Positions 44,201 to 53,409 of a stretch of 58,130 nt of DNA are shown piece by piece. The notes beneath the pieces were generated by a model. The model was not told where the DNA came from. It saw only the letters and a list, made by a program, of their open reading frames with translations, and ran no database searches. The stretch is taken from NCBI GenBank assembly GCA_008330645.1, contig VLTN01000103.1, forward strand, positions 1 to 58,130, written 5' to 3'. Numbering within the stretch: position 1 is the first letter of the stretch; every line of letters begins with the position of its first letter. Position numbers and translations under genes: made by a program. The stretch is from Cafeteria roenbergensis. Lineage: Eukaryota; Sar; Bigyra; Bicosoecida; Cafeteriaceae.

Positions 44201-47200
44201 CGTCGCGGAGGCCCCTGAGCGCCGACGCGGGGCCCCCGCCCCCGCCAACGCCAGTCGCTCCGCGGGAAGACGCAGCCGCCGACTGGGTGGGCGGTTCGGG
44301 AAGCATCGGGATGCTGATGGGCCGGTGATTGGCAAGCAGAGCCGATGCCGGCAGCCGTGGCACTGACTGACTCCCGGTGAAACCGCCAACAATGCCGCCT
44401 CCACGACCATTGCCGCCGCCTGCAGTTGCAGTTGCAGTTGCAGTCAACGACTGCCATGATGGTCCAGGCAGAGCTGGCCCCCTGCGCAACACCGACGGAG
44501 GCGACTTGGGAACCGTGTCCCCGACGCTGCCGCCGCCGCCTCCGCCGCCGCCGCCGCTGCCTCCGCCGTCGTCATTGTCGATGTGGCTGCGGCAGGGGCG
44601 CGGGCTGTGTATACTGGCGGCTCTGCCGCCGGTATGTCGGCACGCTGAGCCCGTCGGCGAAACCGGCGATGGCGTCATCGATGCACGATCGCGGCGCTCA
44701 GCCCGACGAGGCGACGCGAAACCGCCCAGGTGTCCGTTGGGCAGAGTGTCGTCAGCGCTGCGTCTGACGTCATCAGCGGCCGAGTCGGAGACCTGACCGC
44801 TGGGCAGGCGTTGCTGCCGGCGGGAGGGGCCCCGATGGTGGTCCAAGGGGCCCGCAGTGCGGGACCAGTAGCCGGCCGACTCCTCCCGACCGGCGAAACG
44901 TTCGGCCGTCTCGGAGGAATCGGCGGCACTGCCGGTGTCACGCCAACCGCCCTGGGAATGGCGCGGGGGCGGGTGCCGGCCGCGGGGACTCGACGGGAAG
45001 GCACTGACACCGCCATGATCGGCTCGTGATGTGGCAGTGATAGACGCCGACTGTGGCGCGAAGCCGCGAAACCGCCTTCGCGGCGTGGCTTGCGTTCCGG
45101 AGAAGGGGACTCGACCCTTGACTGGCGCACGACCGGCACTTGATGGATACGTGACCTCCGGCGGAGCCTGTCTGGGAGACACGTGTGCCGGCGAGTGAGC
45201 CATCCGGGGAATCTTTCTAGTTGGTCTGACGGCCGCTGACGACGCTGCTGCTGCTGGTTCTGCTGCTGACGGTGGCGACGACGACGATGGTGCCAGCTGT
45301 GGCTGGTGGTGACGGGGCGGTGATGACTGCAGGATGGACCCGGCGCCGCCGCCACCAGCGCCATCGTCAGCGGATGGCGTCGGGGCCGGCGGACAGTTGG
45401 CTTCGCCGTGTCGTCCTCCTCCTCCTCCGCCTCCTCCTCCCCCTCCTCTTCCTCCTCGTCGTTGCTGTTGCAGACGTTGCTGTGGCTGCTTGGCCGGCGA
45501 GGGCGGTGAGAGCTGAACGCGTGACAGCCCGCCGTCAAAATACTCCTGTAGAGTGGTGGTCATTGCTGCCGCCGCCGCGCTGCCGAAGGCATGTGACACT
45601 GGCGAACGGGGCGACGGCGGCGACGCGCCGCGGCGCAGTTCAGCGTTGCGCCCCGCAGCTCCAGCGGTTGCGGCAGCAGCACCGTCACCGGCGGCGGCGG
45701 CAACCTTGCCAGCGCCGGCCGCGCCAGGCGCGCCGGACGAGGCTGGCGCGGTGGCGGGGAGCGCCGCACGCGCAAGGCCGGGCCCTGGCGAGGGCGTGCG
45801 TCGCCTCTTGGCCGAGCGGCCGACAACTCCAAGGGCCGCTGCCAGCTCTGCCGACTCGGCTGCTGCCCGCCCCGGGGTGGCCGGAGGGGGGCTGAGGGGG
45901 GTGGCAGCCGCCGCGGACGGGAACTCGGGGCTGCTCTGGCGCGGGAGTGCCGGCTGGGGACTCGCCGGCGGGGGCAGGGGCGCGCGCGCCGCGGCCGGGA
46001 CTCCATGAGCAGCGCACGACCCGTGCCCCGCAGTGCCGGCCGCAGAACCGGCCGCCGCTCCGGCGACGGGGGCCGTGGATACATCCAGGGGGTGCGCGAG
46101 CGCGGGGGAGTAGGGAAAGGGCCGCGCACGCGGGGAGGCAGGGCTGCTGGCCTGCTGGCCTGCCTCGAGGAGGACCCGCGTTCGAGCTGCGGCCGACCAC
46201 TCCAGCGACGCTGACGCCGCTTGCGACGCCGGCGGTGCGCCGCCTGCGCCGGGAAACGAACGGATGGCTGCGCCCGGGCGCCTGCTGGGCGTCCGAGGCG
46301 GCTCTCCCGCCTCAGGCGGGTCGTCGCGAGCGCCCGCGAGCCCCCGCTGCCGGCGCTGTCGCAAATGGGACATTCGCCAAACACAGCGCGCCCGCCGCGC
46401 CGCCAGAGACGCTGCGGCTGGAACAGCACTCGCAACGAGCAGCTGGGAAGGAGTTCCGCGGAGAGGCGCGCGCGCTCGAGGCTGACCGGGCTCGTAGCGA
46501 GGCCCGCGGCGAGTGCGAGCGGGGCGGTTGCCCTGGAAAGGCCGCTTGCCGTGGTGCGGTTCAGCGGAGGATTGGGGCACGCACATATTGCCCGCCGGTT
46601 CAAACACCTTTGCGCGGCGCTTGGTCAATCGCACAGGGCCGCGACCACAGCAGCCTGCCGCGCGGCTGGGGGCCGCGCAGGGCTCGGAACACGACGCATT
46701 GCAAGCTGCGGCTTGCAAGGCTCCTCGGAACCTGGATTGCGGCTTCAAGGGCTGCCCCTTCCCGTTCCCGTTTCCTCGGGGCGGCTTCCGCTGCGGCCGC
46801 CTCACTGGGCGAACGAGCGGCTCTGCCGAGGGCGCCGTGTTCGTCAATCGCCGCCGGCGGCTCCAAAACGAAAACACACGGTGTCGGCTCTCGGGTCTGC
46901 CTGGGTCAATTCCGGCGGTTGTCGGGCGCAAAGGCGCAGCCACGCACGCAAATGCAATCTCGTGTTCCGATCCCGCGGAGCGGGTCGGTGGGGTGGAATG
47001 AGGAGCCGGGCGAGCTTCAGGGCGCGGGGGCGGGGGCGGGGGCCAAATTGCATCTGACCCGGTCGACTTCCCCCACCCATTCATGCGGCGGGCACGCAGC
47101 ACACAAACTCTCCCAGTGGCCAGCCGAGCCGGTGCGCGCCGCCGAGATCGTGGCCGGTCTGGCATGCCGCTGTGAGCCTTGCCCTGCGTTGCAGGAGCCA

Positions 47201-47207
47201 CCAGCAC
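35727..47207 (-). CDS. Giant WEE1-family protein kinase (up to 3,826 aa)
   Basis: One frame is open for 11.5 kb. The kinase domain is at residues about 1366-2090: glycine loop QLGKGSFGRVVEAVHRIDGG, VAIK-type Lys in YAVKIIDV, ALPDTRHIVRYFGAW and IQTELCAGTLRQLA at the hinge, catalytic HLDIKPENILF (about 41957-42002), KLGDLGLARRV with the WEE1-type DLG in place of DFG, and GDARYLAPEMLGSADTDLTR followed by ADVFSLGATILELACG, LPSNGPVWQRLRQGLLP and a RPSAAELLRHP end. A coiled coil follows (about 40700-40920). WEE1 phosphorylates the CDK inhibitory Tyr to hold G2/M entry. Ordinary WEE1 proteins are 500-1,000 residues; here long Ser/Thr/Ala-rich inserts sit between hinge and catalytic loop, inside the activation segment and at both ends. 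Thr-Ala runs come from TTGCAG arrays; poly-Ser runs come from GAC arrays on the plus strand. The first ATG is used; a later one is possible. It diverges from the gene at 47459 across about 250 bases. Confidence 0.75.
36698..44444. repeat. Dispersed (TTGCAG)n arrays inside the kinase-like gene
   Basis: Short hexamer arrays occur at 36698-36725, 38942-38993 (inverted and interrupted), 40516-40548, 41374-41397, 41660-41684, 42697-42726, 44081-44105 and 44420-44444, with degenerate ones near 39262, 40050, 42120 and 42610. On the coding strand they read GCAACT repeated, giving Ala-Thr dipeptides at nearly every site, so length change is always in frame. Confidence 0.8.
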
Positions 47208-47458
47208 CCCGCAAATTTCACCCTCAACAGGAGTCTATGGAGGAAGCCAAACAGCTCACCACAAGTCGATGGCTTTGCCGCTCAGTCACTGCACACCTTT
47301 TGCTCGGGGTTGCTGGGGCAGGCGCTCCGAGGCAGCCCCCCCCCAGGAGAGCAAACCAGGCCCCTGCGAAAGCACCAGGGGCCTGGTGCGGAAGGGGCAG
47401 GGCGTGCCTGCGCAACCAAGAGCCTTCGACAGCCGCGCTGGGCGCTCCAAGGCACCGG
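47208..47458. promoter_or_regulatory. Divergent intergenic region between kinase-like and glycosyltransferase genes
   Basis: About 250 bases separate the two outward-facing starts (47207 minus and 47459 plus). It should contain both promoters if the first ATG of the kinase-like frame is used. No clear TATA box or repeated motif was seen. Confidence 0.3.
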
Positions 47459-49086
47459 ATGCAGAGGGCAGCGGCTTTCGCGGCGGCGACGGCGGCGGTG
47501 TGTCTCGTCGCTGTGGCGTGCCCGGGTGCGCAAGGCAGCCCTCAGCTGCAGCGGCTGCTGGAGCGGACGAATTTTTCGCGCCCAGGCTTGACCCTGCGCC
47601 CGTTCTGGCAGCTTGCCGAGCCCAGCGCGACAGCAGACGGCGAACCTACCGCAGGGGTCGGCGAGCATGCCGCAGCCCAGACGCTTGTGAGGCCCCGGCG
47701 CACGCCTGTCGGCCTGTGCGGTGCGGGCATGGGGCGCGAGGAGTCGCAAGCGGCGAGTCGCAATGCGGGCACAGGATGCCTTGTTGCGCGTGCGAGCGCT
47801 CCCGCCCCGCTCACACCCACTCTGGGTCTTCACTCGCCCCCCTACTCCCCCTCAAGTCTTCACAGGGGCTGGACGTGGCGCCGCACTCGCGGGTCTTCCC
47901 GGCGGTGCAAGGTGCGGCGCCAAGCGCGAGAGTCGCGGTGACGATGCCCGCCGCCTTCGCCCCGTTCGTCGTGTTCGACTACCTGGCGTCTCTGGGCGCC
48001 CAGGCCCGCGTGACCGTCGCCGTGTACCACTCCGTACACCAGCTGAGACGCACCCTCGTCGAGACCCTCGGCCTCTGCTCCGGACGGCCGGCCGCGCGGC
48101 GCGACACCATCGCCCTCGTCATCCCCCCCAGGCTCCACGGCAACTCCCTCGCGGCCATTGACGAGTGCAAACACGACCGCAACGTGTGGGTGTGGAACAC
48201 GGAGCAGCTGACCAACCCGGCATACCTCGCGCTGACGTCGGTGCTGATGCAGCAGGGCTGGCGGGTGGTGGACATGCTCGCGCAGAACAGGCGGCTGGCG
48301 TGGTCCTCGCTGTGCGAGAGGGGCGCGTTGGGCGCCGCGTCCTGCCGCGTGGACCCGACGGCGCACGCCGGAGCAGAGGGCTGCCCTTCCGATGACGTCA
48401 TCCGCGGGGCAGCGGGCGACCTGCTGCTTGCAGCGGCGAGTGGCTGTGCGCCGGGGGCGGGCGCCCCGAAGCTGGGCCTCGTGTGTCACGCGCCCCGGCA
48501 GCGGGCCTCAAATGCGGCGCTGCCCGGCGCCGGGGCCGAGCCTGAGACGGTGGCGGCGGCGCTGCGCGTGGTCCCGTACCAGCTGACGAGCGAGGTCGAC
48601 CGGCTGCGCGAGCTGCTCCGGCGCACCGCACTGGCAGGGCGAACACACGATGTTGCATTCGTGGGAACGGTCAACTGGGTTCGGAACGTTGCTCTGGTTG
48701 CGCTCGTGGACAAAAACGTCTCAGTCGTCGTGGCAAACGGCGACCCCTCGGAGCGCGATCGCACCATCGCGTCGGCCCGCGTGCTGGTCAACGCCCACCG
48801 CGGCCCCGACAACTTCGTGTTTGAGAGCCTTCGGTGCGACCGCTGGATCGCCGCCGGACACATCGTCGTCTCCGAGCCCTCCTGGGGCGACGACACAAAC
48901 GACCTCCGCGGCGCGTACGTCACCAGCCCCGAGCCCACGCCGCACTCGCTGGCTGCGACGGTGGTTCGCGTTCTGTCGGACCTGGAGGGCACTCGGGCGC
49001 GGCTGTCGGCGGTGCTGTCGGAGCGGCTGGAGTCCGTGCGGGCGGCGCGAGCGGCGGCGCTGGCGTCGTGGCTGGCGGACGACTGA
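47459..49086 (+). CDS. CgeB-like glycosyltransferase with signal peptide, two exons
   Basis: ATG 47459 starts exon 1 (47459-47686) with a clear signal sequence (MQRAAAFAAATAAVCLVAVA). A GTGAGG donor at 47687 and a pyrimidine-rich acceptor ending CTTCACAG at 47865 define a 179-base phase-0 intron; splicing is required because the two exons are in different frames. Exon 2 (47866-49086) has a first Rossmann-like half (VTVAVYHSVHQLRR, VWVWNTEQLTNPAY) and a second half with THDVAFVGTVNWVRN, VVVANGDPSERDRTI, RVLVNAHRGPDNFVFESLRC and IAAGHIVVSEPS, the nucleotide-sugar-binding layout of CgeB/GT1-like glycosyltransferases also seen in algae and giant viruses. The product is about 482 residues and presumably acts in the secretory pathway. 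Donor and acceptor sugars are unknown. Confidence 0.75.
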
Positions 49087-49810
49087 GGGCGGAGTTTTGC
49101 ACCCGAGACGTGGCGCCACAACGAGCTACCCCGGCGCGGTGGCAACTGCCGCGGCCGCGCCTCCCGAGGCCGACAGCCAGCAGGAGCCGCTCTTGCACCT
49201 GGTCCGTAAAAGCGCCATCGCCGCGTCCGTTTGTGTGCGCTCAGGCGTGTCTCCCCAACCAAGAAAAGTGGTGGTTTGCAGGGAACTGCCCCGAAACTCG
49301 CTCCCGCAGGCCGAGCGTCTCGCTCAAGGGCGGACCGCACGGCTGCCCTTCGCCTTGCGTCGTGCCTTCTGCGCCTCTTTCGGCGTGGATGACCGCAACG
49401 CACGACACAGACTGCAGACGGCTGCATGAGGAGCTTTCGGCGGGGGCGGTCGCGACCTTGGGCCTCTGTTGAACCGTCTCCGTGGCGGTTTTTCACGCTC
49501 GTCGAGCCAATCTTCGCAGCCGCCTGCCCGAGGCGCGCGTGGCTGGGAGGAACGAGCTCGCCCGCCCGCAGCGCGGCCAGATGTGGCCCCGCTTACCCCC
49601 GTCACCGCGCAAGCGACGCGAAACTGGCAACGCCGGGCGAAGGGCACCAACCAAGGCGAGCAGAGAGCAACGCACGGCCGACAGACACGCGTGTCACGCT
49701 GGCTCGGCCGAATGCCAGGGACCAGTGGCACGCAAAGCGCGCATCTTGAGCTCAGCGGGTCGCAAATGGCGGGCACACGGTCTTGTTTTGGTCACGCGCA
49801 CCGGCCCCAC
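49087..49810. other. Intergenic region between convergent glycosyltransferase genes
   Basis: No supported gene, repeat or RNA. Both flanking genes end here, so it holds two 3' UTRs. Open frames seen in several phases are what a G+C-rich sequence gives by chance. Confidence 0.6.
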
Positions 49811-51094
49811 TCACGAATCCAAGCCGCGCTCCGGAATGAGGCAACGCGCTCGCAGCGCCGCGGCCTCGGCCCCGCGTGGCACTCTCCTCGCGCCAGCTGT
49901 CCAGAGCCGCCTGCTGTGGAACACGCTCGGGTACTCTCGGAAGAGGCGTGGCTGCGCTTGCGGTCCGTACTCGCGCAGGTAGTCGTCCCTTGATACGTAC
50001 GGGTTGGCGTCCGCGGCGTCCTCGGCGGGCATGAAGTTGTTGTCAGGGCGGCCGTACACATCGCCGCCCGACTCCTGGCATGCCCGGATCCGCTCCGGGT
50101 CGAGCAGGCGAGGATGCCTGAGCTCGTGGTGCGGCTGCAGGACCAGCTTGCGACGCATAGCCTTCTCCGACTGGAAGAAGGACATGTGCCAGCCACCGGA
50201 CGCCACCACCATTGCCGCCGCCTTGGGCCACTCCCCAAACGCTGCCCTCAACTCAAAGCGCGCGAGGCTTGCCTGCGCCGCCCCCACCTCCTTGAGGCGC
50301 CAGCCGCGAACAGTCTTGACGACGGCCCACATCCCCGGGTCGTGGAACGCAAGGCCGTAGTAATGCAAGCTGATCAGCGGAACCATCACGTCCGGCCGCG
50401 TCCCCGTCCTCGACGCACTGCAGTACTTGAGAACGCGCGCCGACGTCCGCGACATGACCTCGTCCACGTCCGACAACACCACCACGTCGTCGTCGCCCAG
50501 ATCCAGCCGGTCGAGCACGTGCGCCAGCCCGATCCGGCGCCGCTCCGTCTCCTGCGCCCACCCGCACCTCCAAGCCCCCAGCCCCTCGCTCACGGGAGGC
50601 AGCTTCACGCGAGTGATGTTTGCAAGGCGGGGCGCGATGTCCGCGCACGACGGCAGCTCGTCCTGCGTGAGCGCGATCACCTTGCTCCCCAGCCACGGCC
50701 CGAGCTCCGCCAGCAGCCCCTCGCGCAGCCACGGCCGCACCGGCTCGCCACTGAACGTGGTCGTGCCTTCCACGACCACGAACGTGTCCACAATGTCGTG
50801 CAGCTCCCGCAACTTCGTTGCCAGCAGGTGCGTCTCCCGCAGGAAGCTCATAACCTCGATGACGCGGGCGGGCCGCGAAGCGGGCTCAAAGCCCCAGTTG
50901 TTGCAGAAGCCGCGAACGCCCTCCGGCGACGTGTCGAAATCGTCGGCGTCGCCCCGCCGGGACAGCACGAACGGGCCGATGCGTGGCGGGGCCGCTGGGT
51001 CCTGGCGGGCAAGCGATGCCATGGTGGCGAGCTTGGCGTTGGCCAAGGGGCTGCAGAACGTCAAGGCAACAGCCACGGCAACCGCGGTCCGCAT
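49811..51094 (-). CDS. GT17-family beta-1,4-N-acetylglucosaminyltransferase-like protein (427 aa)
   Basis: The chosen ATG (51094) gives a signal or anchor sequence MRTAVAVAVALTFCSPLANA; the frame is open to 51277, but upstream residues look non-coding. GT17 landmarks are clear: EVMSFLRETHLLATKLREL, DIVDTFVVVEGTTTFSGE, DDVVVLSDVDEVMSRTSARVL with the Asp-rich metal/nucleotide motif, VPLISLHYYGLAFHD, and GGWHMSFFQSEKAMRRKL (the WH motif). The best-known member, MGAT3, adds the bisecting GlcNAc to N-glycans in the Golgi; GT17 proteins in protists and fungi have unknown acceptors. The length (about 427) fits the family. Convergent with the CgeB-like gene, so two secretory glycosyltransferases are neighbours; it diverges from the NDP-kinase gene. 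Confidence 0.8.
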   Translation of the reverse strand: MRTAVAVAVALTFCSPLANAKLATMASLARQDPAAPPRIGPFVLSRRGDADDFDTSPEGVRGFCNNWGFEPASRPARVIEVMSFLRETHLLATKLRELHDIVDTFVVVEGTTTFSGEPVRPWLREGLLAELGPWLGSKVIALTQDELPSCADIAPRLANITRVKLPPVSEGLGAWRCGWAQETERRRIGLAHVLDRLDLGDDDVVVLSDVDEVMSRTSARVLKYCSASRTGTRPDVMVPLISLHYYGLAFHDPGMWAVVKTVRGWRLKEVGAAQASLARFELRAAFGEWPKAAAMVVASGGWHMSFFQSEKAMRRKLVLQPHHELRHPRLLDPERIRACQESGGDVYGRPDNNFMPAEDAADANPYVSRDDYLREYGPQAQPRLFREYPSVFHSRRLWTAGARRVPRGAEAAALRARCLIPERGLDS

Positions 51095-51313
51095 GCTGCT
51101 CGGCGGCGCCTTTCCCGCAGCTCCCGCCAGCAAATACGCGCACTTGCCCCTCCCGGGTGGCTGTCCTGCGCTGCCTGGGGTGGCCGGCGACTGCACGCGG
51201 CGGGCAGGCGGTCTCGCTCGGCGAATATTTGGCGCCGGCAAAGACTGCCGCAAGGGCGAATGATCCGTCGGCAGCAATTGTGAGGAGGAGCACTTCCAGC
51301 GACCCCGTCAGAG

Positions 51314-52932
51314 ATGCGCGCCGCCGCCGCTACCGCCGCCCGCCTCGCCGCCCGCGCCGTGCGCGCCACCCCCGTGAGGTCGCTCCGCATCGAGGCCTCG
51401 TTCCCACGCGCTGCTGCCTCGGTGGGTGCGCCGCCCGAGCGGCCGGCCGCGGGAGATTGGGGGTTCCCGCTCGGGTGGCGCCACCACTGCCGCACCTCGC
51501 GCGCGTCCCGCCGGCAGCCGCCTGGCAGGTGTCCAGGCCCCGATCCCCACCGCGGCCGCGAGACGCGGCTGCAGCGTGCAGCTTTGATGGGCCGCGGGGT
51601 GCCCGCTCTTGCGGCTGCGTGGGGGTGCTCGCAGGCTGCCGTGTGTCTGTCAGGCAGCGGCGATGCGCTTTCGCGTGTGGGGCGGAGCGAGGCATCGCCC
51701 CGTGCCGGTGTTGCGGAGCGTTGGCGAGTTTGTCCACCCTTCCCAAGTTTTTTTGGCGTTCTTCGCGCGTTCTGTTGCGGCTCGCAGGTGGCGTGAGCCG
51801 ACCGGAACAGTTGCGGCGCAGCTGCGTTCGTCACTGCTGTTATTCCCCCGCCTCTCCCCGGGACGCCAAGGTCGCTCTGGGCCGAGCCTGGCGACGCCGG
51901 ACGCTCTGGTGCGCCGTGCCCTCATCTCCTGTGTGCTCGCGCCCTGCCCCGCGCCCCTCGCCCGCCCCCGCAGCGCTCGCCGCGTGGCTGGAGCTGCGCT
52001 CGTCGGCGCCGCCGCGTTTGCGGTGGCCACGCCCGCCGCCTGCGCGCCCGCCAAGCTCCCCGCCCACGGCGTCCCGGGCACCAAGTACGAGCGCACGTTC
52101 ATCGCGGTCAAGCCCGACGGCGTGCAGCGCGGCCTCGTCGGCAACATCATCGCTCGCTTCGAGGCCAAGGGCTACAAGCTTGTCGCCCTCAAGATGGTGT
52201 GGCCGACCAAGGAGATGGCCTCCAAGCACTACGGTGAGCGGGCGCCCACCCCCAAAAACGCTCCCTGCAGACGGCAGGCAGTCGCGAGGCTCGCCCCCTC
52301 TCAGGCTGCGAGAGCAGGCCGCAGCGCGACATGGCGCCCTGCATCTGTGGCTCTGTGCCGGCGCGCGCGCGCGCGCCCGGGCTGGGCACACGCCACGCCC
52401 CGCATGCGTGTGTTGTCTCGCCTTGGTTGTGGTCGTCGTTGCTGCCTCAATGGCGTTGCTGTCGTCGTCGTCGTCGTCGTCGTTGTTGATGCCATTGGTG
52501 GTGGTGGTGGTGGTTTTGTGACTGCGCCCGGACGCCGCACCCCGCGCCCCGCCACCGCCGTCTTTGCTGCCGCTCGCGAGCCTGTCACCTGCCTCTGGTC
52601 GCGCTGTGCCCGTGCACGCCCTCGCAGCGGATCTCTCCTCGAAGCCGTTCTTCAACGGTCTCACCGACTTCTTCAGCTCCGGCCCCATCGTTGCCATGGT
52701 GTGGGAGGGTGACAACGCGATCCTCGGCGGCCGCAAGATGCTCGGCACGACCAACCCCCGCGACAGCGAGCCCGGGTCCATCCGCGGCGACCTTTGCGTC
52801 ATCACGGGCCGCAACATCATCCACGGCTCCGACGGCCCCGACAGCGCCGAGCACGAGATCAACATGTGGTTCAAGCCCTCCGAGGTGAACGACCACGCCC
52901 TCGCTGAGGCCGCATGGGTCTACGAGGACTGA
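51314..52932 (+). CDS. Nucleoside diphosphate kinase, spliced, with N-terminal extension
   Basis: Confident exons are 51974-52233 and 52628-52932. A GTGAGC donor at 52234 and CCCTCGCAG acceptor at 52627 remove 394 bases and restore the Tyr-Ala-Asp junction of the family. Exon pieces show [38 protein letters not shown], then [36 protein letters not shown] and [18 protein letters not shown] with the phosphorylated active-site His. NDP kinase transfers the gamma phosphate among NTPs. The upstream sequence [20 protein letters not shown] and a possible first exon at 51314 ([20 protein letters not shown]) look like an organelle-targeting peptide; the splice linking them is not certain, since the nearest GT-AG pair does not keep phase. 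A mitochondrial or plastid form is therefore an inference. Confidence 0.85.
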
Positions 52933-53409
52933 GCGAGCGGCGCGCAGCCACCGTGGTGCTGCTGATTGGGCCGCGAGAGAGCGAGCTGGCGGCTGCGCAA
53001 GCCAAGCGGACCACAGCTGGGACAGAGGCCACACCCGCACACCAATCAGCGCACACTCGCGCTTGAAGAGCCTGCCGCGCATACACGGTCCACGCACGGC
53101 CGACTGCGGGGCAACGCGCCGCCGTACCTCATGCGGGAAGGTCGGCCTCATTCGAGCGCAGTGGAGTTTGAGTCGTTGGCAGCTCGCTCGCGGATCACCG
53201 AGGCTTTGCAATCAGTCGCGCAGATATGGCCCAGCCAGCCGTAGACATGGACCATCCGCCAAACCAAGCCGCCGTGATTCGCGCGCTCTCAGCGCTCCCC
53301 TCGCCCAACTGATGCAGACGACCGCCGGTCAGGCGCGCAGTGCGACAGCAGAGCCCTGACTGCAACGCCCCGCAGCTGGGCACTGCCGACAGCGAGAGCA
53401 TTCAAGGTC
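52933..53409. other. Intergenic region between NDP-kinase and ankyrin genes
   Basis: The downstream ankyrin gene is in the same orientation. No gene or repeat was found; it should hold the NDP-kinase 3' UTR and the ankyrin-gene promoter. Confidence 0.55.

Noticed and set aside
45947-47458. Plus-strand open frame running into the glycosyltransferase first exon
   Set aside because: Most of it is antisense to the kinase-like gene and has no features; only the part from ATG 47459, with a signal peptide and matching donor site, is accepted.
51094-51277. Upstream start for the GT17 gene
   Set aside because: It would place about 60 Arg/Pro-rich residues before a clear signal sequence that begins at Met 51094.
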